From assembly GCA_013812005.1 (NCBI GenBank), contig JACCUE010000275.1, positions 1 through 11,010 on the forward strand: a DNA stretch of 11,010 bases, in the 5' to 3' direction. Of this stretch, positions 1-7,804 are shown in pieces. The position numbers and the translations under genes were made by a program. The notes under the pieces are model-generated. The model was not told the origin of the DNA. It ran no database searches and saw only the letters and a list, made by a program, of their open reading frames with translations. The stretch comes from Thermoleophilaceae bacterium (lineage in GTDB: Bacteria; Actinomycetota; Thermoleophilia; Solirubrobacterales; Thermoleophilaceae). Position 1 is the stretch's first letter; every line of letters begins with the position of its first letter.

Positions 1-157
1 AGCGGTGCTCACGGGAGTCGCACGGGGACGCACCTCCGACGACGAGATCACCCTGTTCGACTCGACCGGCCTGGCCATTCAGGACGTGGCCATCTGCCTG
101 GCCGTGCTCGCTGCGGGCGAAGCCGGCACGGTCAAGCCCGGACGTGCTCATCTGTGA
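1..157 (+). CDS. Ornithine cyclodeaminase/mu-crystallin family protein, C-terminal fragment
   Basis: Reading from base 2, the last 51 codons of a gene that starts outside the window end at TGA 155-157. The peptide contains DEITLFDSTGLAIQDVAI, which closely matches the C-terminal signature of the ornithine cyclodeaminase/mu-crystallin family, where an FDS(T/V)G segment is followed by an amphipathic helix. Family members are cytoplasmic NAD(P)-dependent enzymes such as ornithine cyclodeaminase, alanine dehydrogenase and ketimine reductases. The substrate cannot be deduced because the cofactor fold and active-site lysine lie outside the window. The family call rests on this short tail only. A repeat-containing hairpin region follows the stop immediately and probably ends the transcript. 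Confidence 0.78.
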   Translation, partial: AVLTGVARGRTSDDEITLFDSTGLAIQDVAICLAVLAAGEAGTVKPGRAHL

Positions 158-161
158 TCTA

Positions 162-216
162 AAGGTGCGCTCCTCCGGCAACGTTCCGGCTGCGCACCTT
201 CCTTGAGGAAGGTGCG
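162..216 (+). terminator. Two competing hairpins after the cyclodeaminase-family gene, possible terminator
   Basis: AAGGTGCGC (162-170) is the exact reverse complement of GCGCACCTT (192-200), giving a 9-bp stem around a 21-base loop. The same right arm also begins a second perfect hairpin, in which CGCACCTTCCT (193-203) pairs with AGGAAGGTGCG (206-216) around a 2-base loop (TG). The two structures are mutually exclusive because both use 193-200. The site begins 5 bases after the upstream stop codon and ends before the promoter of the next gene, so transcription termination is the simplest role. There is no U-tract, so intrinsic termination is not certain. Confidence 0.5.
171..195 (+). repeat. 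Dispersed intergenic repeat of about 25 bp, copy A
   Basis: This copy contains CAACGTTCCGGCTGCGC (179-195), preceded by TCCTCCGG. It matches the tandem copies at 5872-5896 and 5897-5921 over a 21-base core with one difference (A instead of G), and shares its last 17 bases with the copy at 5820-5844. It sits in the loop and right arm of the hairpin at 162-200. As in the tandem copies, the bases just before it (GTGCGC) resemble the end of a preceding unit. Confidence 0.65.
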
Positions 217-240
217 TGCGCACTCGGCGCCCGCTTGGCC

Positions 241-275
241 TTGCATGGGCCACCGTACGCGCTAGCTTGCCAGGC
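241..275 (+). promoter_or_regulatory. Probable leaderless promoter of the DUF3352 lipoprotein gene
   Basis: A TAGCTT hexamer (263-268, TANNNT type) lies 7 bases before a GTG at 276. That places the expected transcription start on or next to the start codon. TTGCAT (241-246) is a plausible but weak -35 with a 16-base spacer. The same arrangement occurs before the methyltransferase, the second sulfatase-fold gene and the mutase in this window. Confidence 0.5.
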
Positions 276-1787
276 GTGCGCACACCGGCGATCGTCATCC
301 CCGCCCTCTGCACCCTGGCCCTGAGCGCCTGCGGGGACAGCGGAACCGGTGGCTCCGCCCCGGGGCTCGTGCCCGAGGACTCGGCGGTGTACGGCACTAT
401 CACCCTCGACCCCACGGGCGACCAGGAGAGCGCCGTGCGCGACATCGCTGAGCGGTTCCCGGGCGGCGACGAGCTGGACGAGCAGATCGAGAAGGGCCTG
501 ACCGAGACCTTCCGCGAGGACGGCCTGGACTACCTCCAAGACGTGAAGCCCTGGGTCGGCGACGAGGCCGCTTTCTTCATTTCGCGCGTGCGTGAGGGCG
601 ACGCCGACGGCGCCGTGATCCTGGAGGCCACGGACGAGGATGCCGCACAGGAGGCGTTCGAGAAGTCGGGTGACGGCAAGGCAAAGGAACGCTCGTACGA
701 AGGCACCGACTATCTGCTCGAGGACGAGACCGCCTACGGGGTGGTCGACGGCCACGCCGTGATCGGGACCGAGGCAGGCCTCAAGGCGGCGTTGGATACC
801 GCCGAGAGTGGCGACTCCATCGAAGGCGTCGAGCGCGTCGAGGAGGCGCTCGACCGGCTGCCCGACGACACGCTGGCCAGCGTCTACTTCGACGGCCGAA
901 AGCTGCTCAGCTCGCTGGGGCCTCAGGGTGCGCTGTTCGCCCCGTTCGTGAGCATCTTCAACGAGCCCTACGTGCTCGGGCTGTCGGTGGAGTCGGACGC
1001 GGTGGTCGTGGACTCCACGCTCCCGGCCGCGCTGGTCGGCCTCGTCGGGCCACTGTTCTTCGGCTCGGGCACCGATGCCGTGCGAGATCTCCCAGCCGAT
1101 TCCTTCTTCGCCGCCGGGCAGCCCGAGGTCGGCGAGTCATTGCAGGCGCTCGTGCGGTTGTTCGCCGGCGCGGTCGGCGGGCAGCAGCAGCTGGAGGATC
1201 AGGTGCGCCAGGCGACGGGTCTGGACCTCAACGACGACATCCTCGGCTGGATGGGCGATCTGGGCGTCTTCGCCAGCGGTACCTCGCTCGAGGAGCTGGG
1301 AGCCGGCGCCGTGATCGAGACGAAGGACCCGGACGCATCGCGGCGCGCCATCGAGGTGCTTGGCCGCCTGGCGCGTAAGGAGGCCGATCCGGATGCGACC
1401 TTCGGCCCGCTGACCCTGCCCGGCGGCGGTGATGGCTTCACCGTGGAGAGCTCGGAGCTCCCCAGCCCGCTGCACGTGGTCCAGCGGGGCGAGCGGGTGG
1501 CGATCGCCCTCGGCGACGAGTCCGCCGAGGCGCTGCTCGAGCCCGCCGACACGCTTGGCGACGACCCCGACTTCAGCGACGCCGCCGAGCGGCTGGGCGA
1601 CGAGTTCGAGGTGGGCAATTACTTCGACATAGCCCCGATCCTCGAGCTGGCGGACAACGAAGGGGCGGCCGAGGATCCGGAGTACCAGGAGGTCAAGCCC
1701 TACCTGGAGCCCTTCGCCCGCGTGGTGGCGGGCACCAAGAAGGATGGCGACGTGGTGCTCTCGCGCTCGCGTGTCGAGTTCCGCTGA
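276..1787 (+). CDS. DUF3352-family lipoprotein of unknown function
   Basis: This gene encodes a 503-residue exported protein. From the GTG at 276 the N-terminus is a compact lipoprotein signal peptide (MRTPAIVIPALCTLALSAC) with lipobox LSAC and Cys19 as the lipidation site. A Gly/Ser linker follows. An upstream in-frame GTG at 216 would add 20 residues and spoil the signal peptide. The 276 start also sits 7 bases after a TAGCTT box and looks leaderless. The mature part resembles DUF3352 proteins, which are frequent in Thermoleophilia and have no known function. It appears to be an internal duplication: residues 31-251 and 271-503 each carry a P-x-DS start, a W-(V/M)-GD segment (W93, W325), a YFD segment (Y204, Y449) and a closing beta-rich stretch. 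It is strongly acidic. Cell-surface location is inferred from the lipobox. It converges on pccB. Confidence 0.85.
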   Translation: MRTPAIVIPALCTLALSACGDSGTGGSAPGLVPEDSAVYGTITLDPTGDQESAVRDIAERFPGGDELDEQIEKGLTETFREDGLDYLQDVKPWVGDEAAFFISRVREGDADGAVILEATDEDAAQEAFEKSGDGKAKERSYEGTDYLLEDETAYGVVDGHAVIGTEAGLKAALDTAESGDSIEGVERVEEALDRLPDDTLASVYFDGRKLLSSLGPQGALFAPFVSIFNEPYVLGLSVESDAVVVDSTLPAALVGLVGPLFFGSGTDAVRDLPADSFFAAGQPEVGESLQALVRLFAGAVGGQQQLEDQVRQATGLDLNDDILGWMGDLGVFASGTSLEELGAGAVIETKDPDASRRAIEVLGRLARKEADPDATFGPLTLPGGGDGFTVESSELPSPLHVVQRGERVAIALGDESAEALLEPADTLGDDPDFSDAAERLGDEFEVGNYFDIAPILELADNEGAAEDPEYQEVKPYLEPFARVVAGTKKDGDVVLSRSRVEFR

Positions 1788-1796
1788 CGTGACTCC

Positions 1797-1805
<9 letters not shown>
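1781..1805. terminator. Weak inverted repeat across the convergent gene ends
   Basis: CCGCTG (1781-1786) and CAGCGG (1800-1805) form a 6-bp stem around 13 bases. The hairpin spans the stop codons of the DUF3352 gene (1785-1787) and pccB (1797-1799) and could act on both strands. The stem is short and has no U-tract. It also uses codons for the conserved pccB C-terminus, so it may be coincidental. Confidence 0.22.
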
Positions 1806-3374
<1,569 letters not shown>

Positions 3375-3393
3375 TCTATGGGCCCCGATCAGA

Positions 3394-3413
3394 CGGGGAG
3401 GAGCGCAGCCGGA
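3394..3413 (-). repeat. Dispersed intergenic repeat, partial copy E
   Basis: On the minus strand these 20 bases run from TCCGGCTGCGC into TCCTCCCCG. They are identical to plus-strand bases 5834-5853, the end of copy B and its flank. The copy lies in the short gap between the first sulfatase-fold gene and pccB, as expected for an intergenic repeat, although the AACGTT half is missing. Confidence 0.5.
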
Positions 3414-3414
3414 C

Positions 3415-4869
3415 CTATCCGTAGAAAGGCGGCTTGCCGCCCGCCCGCACGATGGCGGCGCGCCGCAGCCTGCGGACCACCGCGGGGTTCTGGGCGGCAA
3501 CGTTGCGGCGCTCGCCGGGGTCGGCGCGCAGGTTGAAGAGCTTGAAGTCGCGGAGGCGGTTGTCGGCCGTCAGCGACCAGTCGCCGTCGCGGATGTAGAA
3601 GGTGTTGCGGTAGCCGCCGGTGGAGTACCGGCGCCGGGGCAGGCTGCGGCCCTCGAACAGCCGGGAGAGGTCTGCGCCCTGCATCGACTCGGGGGCGGCG
3701 ACCCCCGCCATCGACAGCGCAGTGGGGCCCACGTCGTGGGTCGAGGCCCGGTAGCCGCTGGTGGTACCGGCTCGGCGCCCTGCCGGATCGACGACCACCA
3801 GCGGCACCTGGATCAGCTCCGGGTGCAGCACCGTGGAGATCTTCCCCGTCCACCCGCGCTCGCCGAAGTAGATCCCGTGATCGGCCACCAGCACGATCGC
3901 CGTCTCCGACTCGAGGTCGAGCTCGTGCAGCCGGTCGAGAAAGGTGCCGAGCCAGCGATCGGTCATGGTCAGCTCGGCGGCGTAGAGCGCCTGCATCCGG
4001 GCCGGGATGGTCTCACGGGCGGCGCCTTTCAAGTAGCTGCGTACCCGCGAGTAGGGCGGCTGGGACGGCTCGCGGGTGAACTCGTCGGGGTCCGCGTACA
4101 GCTCGAGGTATTTCCGCGGAGGCGTCCACGGCTCGTGGGGCTGGAAGGTGTCGAGGACCAAGGCGAACGGGCGCCTGCGGGCGCCCCGCTCGAGCAGCCT
4201 GATCGCGTCCCCGCAGACCTGCGCGGCGAACGACTTCGTCTCGTCGTCTGCATAGGACGCATTGGCCAGGTACTTGCGCACGCGCCCCACGGATGCCCGG
4301 CTCACGATCGACGGGTGCAGCCAGCGGCGCAGCTCCGCCTCGGAGACCGTCTTCGGATCCACCACCTTCCCGAGCTGTCCCCTGGTTGAGGCGAAGTCGT
4401 CGAAGCTGCGCCGAAACGGGCCGTAGGGGCGGGCATAGCCGAGGAAGGGGTTGTCGGTGGCGTAGCCGGTCCAGTACCCGGCTCTGCGCAGCACGCTGGT
4501 GAAGGTGGCGCCCAGGTCGCCCACGGGCTCCCAGCCCGGCTGCGGGTAGAGGTCCGGGTGGTCGCGCCAGTTGCGGAATGGGAACTCGCGCCGCCCGCTG
4601 AGAATCGAGTTGCGGGCCGGCACGGTGGGCATCGCCTCGGGGAAGACCTCGGTGAAGCTCACACCCCGGGCCATGAGCGCATCGATGTTCGGCGTCTGTG
4701 CGCGCCGCCCGTATACGTGGTCGGCCCGCAGGGTGTCGAGCACGAGCACCACCACGTTGGGGCCGTCCCTGGCCGGTGCGGCGGATACAGACCGTGCGGC
4801 CATAGCGGCTACGGCTGCGGCGCCGCCCGTCTCGAGGAGGCGCCGGCGGGTGAGGGTGCCGACGGTCAT
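3415..4869 (-). CDS. Tat-exported sulfatase-fold (alkaline phosphatase superfamily) hydrolase, paralog 1
   Basis: The product is a 484-residue exported hydrolase or transferase of the sulfatase fold (PF00884). The N-terminus MTVGTLTRRRLLETGG has a twin-arginine motif, followed by an Ala-rich stretch and an AxA-type cleavage region near residue 30. Fold landmarks are NVVVLVLDTLRADH (38-51, metal Asp45), the nucleophile segment MPTVPARNSILSG (80-92), FQPHEPWTPP (242-251), VADHG (328-332) with Asp330 and His331, TGK343, and HDVGPTALSMAGV (378-390). The nucleophile position is Thr82, not the Cys or Ser needed for formylglycine, so ordinary sulfate-ester hydrolysis is doubtful. Thr nucleophiles are known in phosphoethanolamine transferases and lipoteichoic acid synthases of the superfamily. 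The substrate is unknown. The ATG at 4869 is chosen because it gives the Tat signal; the open frame extends upstream without homology. It is closely paralogous to the gene at 7801-9261 and lies upstream of pccB. Confidence 0.9.
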   Translation of the reverse strand: MTVGTLTRRRLLETGGAAAVAAMAARSVSAAPARDGPNVVVLVLDTLRADHVYGRRAQTPNIDALMARGVSFTEVFPEAMPTVPARNSILSGRREFPFRNWRDHPDLYPQPGWEPVGDLGATFTSVLRRAGYWTGYATDNPFLGYARPYGPFRRSFDDFASTRGQLGKVVDPKTVSEAELRRWLHPSIVSRASVGRVRKYLANASYADDETKSFAAQVCGDAIRLLERGARRRPFALVLDTFQPHEPWTPPRKYLELYADPDEFTREPSQPPYSRVRSYLKGAARETIPARMQALYAAELTMTDRWLGTFLDRLHELDLESETAIVLVADHGIYFGERGWTGKISTVLHPELIQVPLVVVDPAGRRAGTTSGYRASTHDVGPTALSMAGVAAPESMQGADLSRLFEGRSLPRRRYSTGGYRNTFYIRDGDWSLTADNRLRDFKLFNLRADPGERRNVAAQNPAVVRRLRRAAIVRAGGKPPFYG

Positions 4870-4884
4870 CGGCGAGGCACGGTA
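4870..4884 (-). promoter_or_regulatory. Possible near-leaderless promoter of sulfatase-fold gene 1
   Basis: On the minus strand TACCGT (4884-4879) precedes the ATG at 4869 by 9 bases, giving an expected leader of only a few bases. No Shine-Dalgarno sequence is seen. The spacing is less tidy than at the other promoters in the window, and no clear -35 is visible. Confidence 0.3.
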
Positions 4885-4960
4885 GCCGCTCGGCTGCGGC
4901 CCGCTATTGCGCCATGTCGTCCAGAGACCGAGGGCGACCGGAGATTCAGCACCGCGCGCG

Positions 4961-4981
4961 TCCCCAGCCGCGAGCCGGGGA
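4961..4981 (-). terminator. Hairpin downstream of the SRPBCC-like gene
   Basis: TCCCCAGC (4961-4968) pairs with GCCGGGGA (4974-4981) in an 8-bp stem with one G-T wobble and a 5-base loop. On the minus strand it begins about 22 bases after the stop codon at 5003. That suits a terminator separating this gene from the sulfatase-fold gene. There is no U-tract. The rest of 4870-5002 holds only the putative promoter of the sulfatase-fold gene. Confidence 0.35.
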
Positions 4982-5002
4982 TCCCGGCGGTCGTCGAGGT
5001 CT

Positions 5003-5758
5003 CTAGTCGCGCGAGAAGGGCCGGTGGTGCGCTTGACCAAGGTTCTCGAGTGCGGTCTCCAGCACCTCCTTGGCGCGCTCGGGCGCGATGGGTTCACGGG
5101 GAGGCTCCTCTGCCTCGGGCTGCTCATCGCCGCGGCGGATCGCGAAGTCGAACTCGAAGTCCTCGTCGTCGTCGAGGGGAGCGGCTTCCACGACGGACTC
5201 GAGTCTGGGCTCGGGCTCGGGCGGGGACGGAACCTCCTGCGCGCTCGGTGTGGGCAGCTGACGCTCAGCTTCTTCGGAAAGCTCGCTCGGGCTGTCCTCC
5301 GGCGGAGCCGGGAGCGGTTCGCGGCGGTCCCGCCGAAGCCATCGGGCGAAGAATCCTCGGCGTTTGGGCTCAGCCACAGGCTTGGGACTGAGGAAATCAG
5401 GGTCAGGGGCAAGCGGCCGAGGATCCGGCTTGGAGACCGGCTCCGGCTCCGCGAGGACCGGCTCCGGCTCCACGGAGACAGGCGCGACGACCACGGGCTC
5501 CGCCGCTTGTGCCTCGAGTTCCGGGTCGGCAACCTCGGCCGTGATGGTGACCTTCGTCCCCCAACCAGTCGGCTCGAGCTCCACGGTGCCGCTGGCGTCC
5601 TCGCCCTCCCAGGCGACCGTGGTCTCGGGTTCGGCACGGGTGATCTTGATATCCCCGAACTCGCCGAGGTGCCGTTCGAGGCTCTCGACCTCGCTCAGCT
5701 CGGCCCACAGCTCGGGTGGGGACTTGACCAATGTTCTTCTGACTCTCAGATCTGGCAT
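5003..5758 (-). CDS. SRPBCC-like protein with long Pro/Glu-rich insertion, function unknown
   Basis: This is a 251-residue protein with no signal peptide or membrane segment. Residues 1-78 (MPDLRVRRTLVKSPPELWAE onward) resemble the first part of a SRPBCC/polyketide cyclase-type domain. They include a helix containing LWAELSEVESLERHLG, then strands with ETTVAWEG, GTVELEP and GTKVTITAEV. Residues 79-223 are low-complexity, rich in Pro, Glu and Ala, with a basic patch KRRGFFARWLRRDRR (132-146) and an acidic patch DDDEDFEFDF (196-205). Residues 226-250 look like a conserved closing helix (APERAKEVLETALENLGQ, then HHRPFSR). The SRPBCC assignment is from pattern recognition and is moderate; the ligand is unknown. 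ATG 5758 is the only sensible start, because upstream in-frame codons read through the repeat region. No Shine-Dalgarno sequence is close. It is divergent from the methyltransferase gene. Confidence 0.7.
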   Translation of the reverse strand: MPDLRVRRTLVKSPPELWAELSEVESLERHLGEFGDIKITRAEPETTVAWEGEDASGTVELEPTGWGTKVTITAEVADPELEAQAAEPVVVAPVSVEPEPVLAEPEPVSKPDPRPLAPDPDFLSPKPVAEPKRRGFFARWLRRDRREPLPAPPEDSPSELSEEAERQLPTPSAQEVPSPPEPEPRLESVVEAAPLDDDEDFEFDFAIRRGDEQPEAEEPPREPIAPERAKEVLETALENLGQAHHRPFSRD

Positions 5759-5819
5759 CGATGATCGGGTTCGCCCGCCCCGGGCGGACTCCTTCCGGGG
5801 AGATGAAAGCTGCGGTGCT

Positions 5820-5844
5820 CGCCGGAACAACGTTCCGGCTGCGC
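5820..5844 (+). repeat. Dispersed intergenic repeat of about 25 bp, copy B, with internal hairpin
   Basis: The last 17 bases, CAACGTTCCGGCTGCGC, are identical to copy A near base 180. The left half differs and turns the unit into a perfect hairpin: GCCGGAAC (5821-5828), loop AAC, GTTCCGGC (5832-5839). The following bases (TCCTCC) look like the start of a further, degenerate unit reaching copy C. Confidence 0.65.
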
Positions 5845-5871
5845 TCCTCCCCGGGAGCGATCGGCCTGTGC

Positions 5872-5921
5872 TCCTCCGGCGACGTTCCGGCTGCGCCTCT
5901 CCGGCGACGTTCCGGCTGCGC
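5872..5921 (+). repeat. Tandem pair of the 25-bp intergenic repeat, copies C and D
   Basis: Bases 5872-5896 and 5897-5921 are two directly adjacent 25-base units that differ only at their first two positions and share an identical 21-base core containing CGACGTTCCGGCTGCGC. The period is exactly 25. The array ends 23 bases before the TAGCAT box of the methyltransferase gene. Copies also occur near base 180 (A), at 5820-5844 (B) and, partially and inverted, at 3394-3413 (E). Confidence 0.75.
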
Positions 5922-5944
5922 GCCTGCCCGGGCGCTCCTCCCCG

Positions 5945-5957
5945 TAGCATCGCGCCG
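5945..5957 (+). promoter_or_regulatory. Probable leaderless promoter of the methyltransferase gene
   Basis: TAGCAT (5945-5950) is followed by 7 bases and the GTG at 5958, the same box and spacing as before the DUF3352 gene. No Shine-Dalgarno sequence is present. A clear -35 is not visible in the repeat-derived sequence upstream. Confidence 0.5.
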
Positions 5958-6674
5958 GTGATCGGTGATGACCTCCGCGAGGCGCTCGGCCCGCGGCTGC
6001 CGCGCGATCACGCGCGCCAGACCCACGCCCAGGAGATCGCCTCCCAGGCGATGGCGTCGATGCGCGCTCCGGCGGTGCTGGACCTCGGCTGCGGCGCCGG
6101 GGACTCCGTGGACCTCTTCCGACGGCTCGATCGGGGCGCGGAGTGGATCGGCCTCGACGTGCGGGACTCGGACGAGGTGCGCACGCGCACCCGTACCGAT
6201 GCCGAGTTTCACACCTTCGACGGCGAGCGCATCCCCTTCGACGACGGCCGCTTCGGCCTCGTCTACTCGACACAGGTGCTCGAGCACGTGCACCGCCCCG
6301 CGCCGCTGCTGGCCGAGGTCGCCCGGGTGCTGCGCCCTGGTGGGCTTCTGGCCGGCTCGACCTCGCAGCTGGAGCCGTTCCATTCGCGGAGCACCTTCGG
6401 CTACACGCCCTATGGGCTCACCCTGCTGCTCGAGGACGCGGGGCTCGAGGTGGTCGAGCTGAGGCCGAGCATCGACGCTCTCACCCTGATCCTGCGTCGA
6501 GGACTGAACCGCCCGCGGGTGTTCGACCGCTGGTGGGCGAGGGAATCCCCACTCAACCGTGTGATCGACGCTTTCGGACGGGCGGCTCGGCTCGACGTGG
6601 CCGGCCGCAACGCGGCCAAGCTGCTCTTCTGCGGGCAGTTCTCGTTCCTGGCCCGCCGGCCACTGCCCCGCTAG
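5958..6674 (+). CDS. Class I SAM-dependent methyltransferase (Methyltransf_11 type)
   Basis: This 238-residue cytoplasmic enzyme transfers a methyl group from S-adenosylmethionine to an unknown acceptor. Motif I is VLDLGCGAGDS (40-50). The acidic residue that binds the ribose is Asp67 in GLDVRDS. FDDGRFGLVYSTQVLEH (94-110) followed by LLAEVARVLRPGGLL (117-131) is the standard core of the Methyltransf_11 family. The C-terminal 80 residues are specific to this protein, with RVFDRWWARESPLN and a closing KLLFCGQFSFLARR. The frame is open far upstream, but GTG 5958 is chosen because homology begins there and a TAGCAT box sits 7 bases before it. The gene stands alone on the plus strand and converges on the esterase gene, sharing the stop-codon CTAG. 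Confidence 0.88.
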   Translation: MIGDDLREALGPRLPRDHARQTHAQEIASQAMASMRAPAVLDLGCGAGDSVDLFRRLDRGAEWIGLDVRDSDEVRTRTRTDAEFHTFDGERIPFDDGRFGLVYSTQVLEHVHRPAPLLAEVARVLRPGGLLAGSTSQLEPFHSRSTFGYTPYGLTLLLEDAGLEVVELRPSIDALTLILRRGLNRPRVFDRWWARESPLNRVIDAFGRAARLDVAGRNAAKLLFCGQFSFLARRPLPR

Positions 6675-7804
6675 GCCGCCCGGCGCGCGAGGCCCATCCG
6701 CAGCGCGGCGGCAGCCTCCAGCATCGCCTCCCGGGAGCCGCGGCCCACCGCCGTCAAGTTGGCGTAGCCGTGCAGCAGCCCCTCATGGCGGCGCAGCGCC
6801 ACAACCACACCCGCCTGGGAGAGCCGGCGAGCGTACTCCTCGCCTTCGTCGCGCAGGGGGTCGAAGCCGGCGGTGGCGATGTAGGCCGGCGCCAGGCCGG
6901 AGAGGTCTCCGGCCAGCAGCGGTGACACCCGTGGATCGCGCCGCGCACCCGGCTCGGGCAGGTAGTGATCGCGAAACCAGTCCATCTCGGCCTCGGTCAG
7001 CAGGAAGCCCTCGCTGAAGAGGTGGTACGAGCGGCGCTTCTCCGACAGGTCGCAGACCGGGTAGATCAGCAGCTGGAAGACCGGTTGCGGAGCGTCTCCG
7101 GCTCGCGCGGCCTGAGCCGCCACCGTGGCCAGGTTGGCGCCGGCGCTGTCTCCTCCCACGGCGATCCTCGCCGGGTCGGCGCCGAGGTACTGCGCTCGCT
7201 CGGCGGCGTACGCCAGTGCGGCCACCGCGTCCTCCACCGCGGCAGGGAAGCGATGCTCGGGGGCCAGCCGGTAGTCCACCGCCAGCACGGCGGCTCCGGA
7301 TTCGCGCACGAGGAAGCGGCAGATGCTTTCGCAGGTCTCGAGGTTGCCGATCACCCACCCGCCGCCATGGAGATAGACGAGCAGGCCGGTGCCGCCCGGC
7401 TCAGGGTCGGGCGCGTACAGCCGGGCCCCGATCGGACCGCACCGGCCGGGGATCTCCAGCGCCTCGACCCGCGAAAGCGCCGGCTGTGGCCCGCGCACGG
7501 CCAGCGCGCGGCGCACAGTCTCCTCGCGGGCCTCGGCGGGAGACAGGGATTCGATCGGAGGGCCGCCGACACGGGCTGCGAGGGCGATCATCAGCTGCGA
7601 CTCGTGGTGCAGCTCGAGGCCGTCCAGGCGGACGGGGGGCATGCCTGAGAGTGCCCGCTGCACGGTCGCGGGCAGCCGCGTGAGGCCCCGCAGGAGCGCG
7701 CCGCGCGCAAGGTCGACCCGCGAGATCAGCGCTGCCGGCGCAGCGCGACCCTGTCGGCCTCGGTCCGGCGCGCGCCCGGCGCCGGGCACTGGAGCTCTCT
7801 TCAT
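6671..7804 (-). CDS. HSL-family alpha/beta hydrolase (carboxylesterase/lipase)
   Basis: This 377-residue esterase is of the hormone-sensitive lipase type (alpha/beta hydrolase fold-3). The oxyanion-hole motif is HGGGW (146-150). The nucleophile elbow is GGDSAGAN with Ser220, and the catalytic Asp is Asp315 in FDPLRDEG. The catalytic His is His345 in LLHGY. DYRLAPEHRFPAAVED (177-192) is also diagnostic. These enzymes hydrolyse acyl esters, usually of short to medium chain; the natural substrate is unknown. No signal peptide is evident, so a cytoplasmic location is inferred. The start ATG (7804) overlaps the stop of the upstream sulfatase-fold gene as ATGA, suggesting translational coupling. 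The first 25 or so residues are Arg/Ala-rich and poorly conserved-looking, and the open frame continues upstream only as an antisense or shadow frame. The stop TAG overlaps that of the convergent methyltransferase. Confidence 0.93.
   Translation of the reverse strand: MKRAPVPGAGRAPDRGRQGRAAPAALISRVDLARGALLRGLTRLPATVQRALSGMPPVRLDGLELHHESQLMIALAARVGGPPIESLSPAEAREETVRRALAVRGPQPALSRVEALEIPGRCGPIGARLYAPDPEPGGTGLLVYLHGGGWVIGNLETCESICRFLVRESGAAVLAVDYRLAPEHRFPAAVEDAVAALAYAAERAQYLGADPARIAVGGDSAGANLATVAAQAARAGDAPQPVFQLLIYPVCDLSEKRRSYHLFSEGFLLTEAEMDWFRDHYLPEPGARRDPRVSPLLAGDLSGLAPAYIATAGFDPLRDEGEEYARRLSQAGVVVALRRHEGLLHGYANLTAVGRGSREAMLEAAAALRMGLARRAA

Larger units (their letters stand above)
5759..5957. 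other. Divergent intergenic region with repeats and palindromes
   Basis: This 199-base region separates the start codons of the SRPBCC-like gene (-) and the methyltransferase gene (+). It holds a perfect 6-bp palindromic stem CCGCCC-C-GGGCGG (5775-5787) close to the minus-strand start. It also holds a degenerate array of the 25-bp repeat (about 5820-5921), and the TAGCAT box of the methyltransferase promoter. An open frame beginning MKAAVLAG at 5803 runs straight into the repeat and is not considered a gene. Confidence 0.6.

Noticed and set aside
159..755. 198-codon minus-strand open frame opposite the start of the DUF3352 gene
   Set aside because: It is antisense to the lipoprotein coding region, and its end reads through the repeat and hairpin.
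4870..5637. Upstream extension of the first sulfatase-fold open frame
   Set aside because: The extension is Ser/Arg/Pro-rich, overlaps the SRPBCC-like gene in another frame, and would bury the Tat signal that starts at 4869.
5820..5921. Possible CRISPR array
   Set aside because: The repeats abut or have irregular gaps, lack unique spacers of even length, and have no cas genes nearby.
5364..5957. Upstream extension of the methyltransferase open frame
   Set aside because: It is antisense to the SRPBCC-like gene and then reads through the repeats. Homology begins at GTG 5958.
5803..5961. Short plus-strand frame beginning MKAAVLAG after a GGGGAG
   Set aside because: The first residues recall zinc alcohol dehydrogenase N-termini and there is a fair ribosome site, but the frame immediately becomes translated repeat and no domain follows. 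A vestige cannot be excluded but is not supported.
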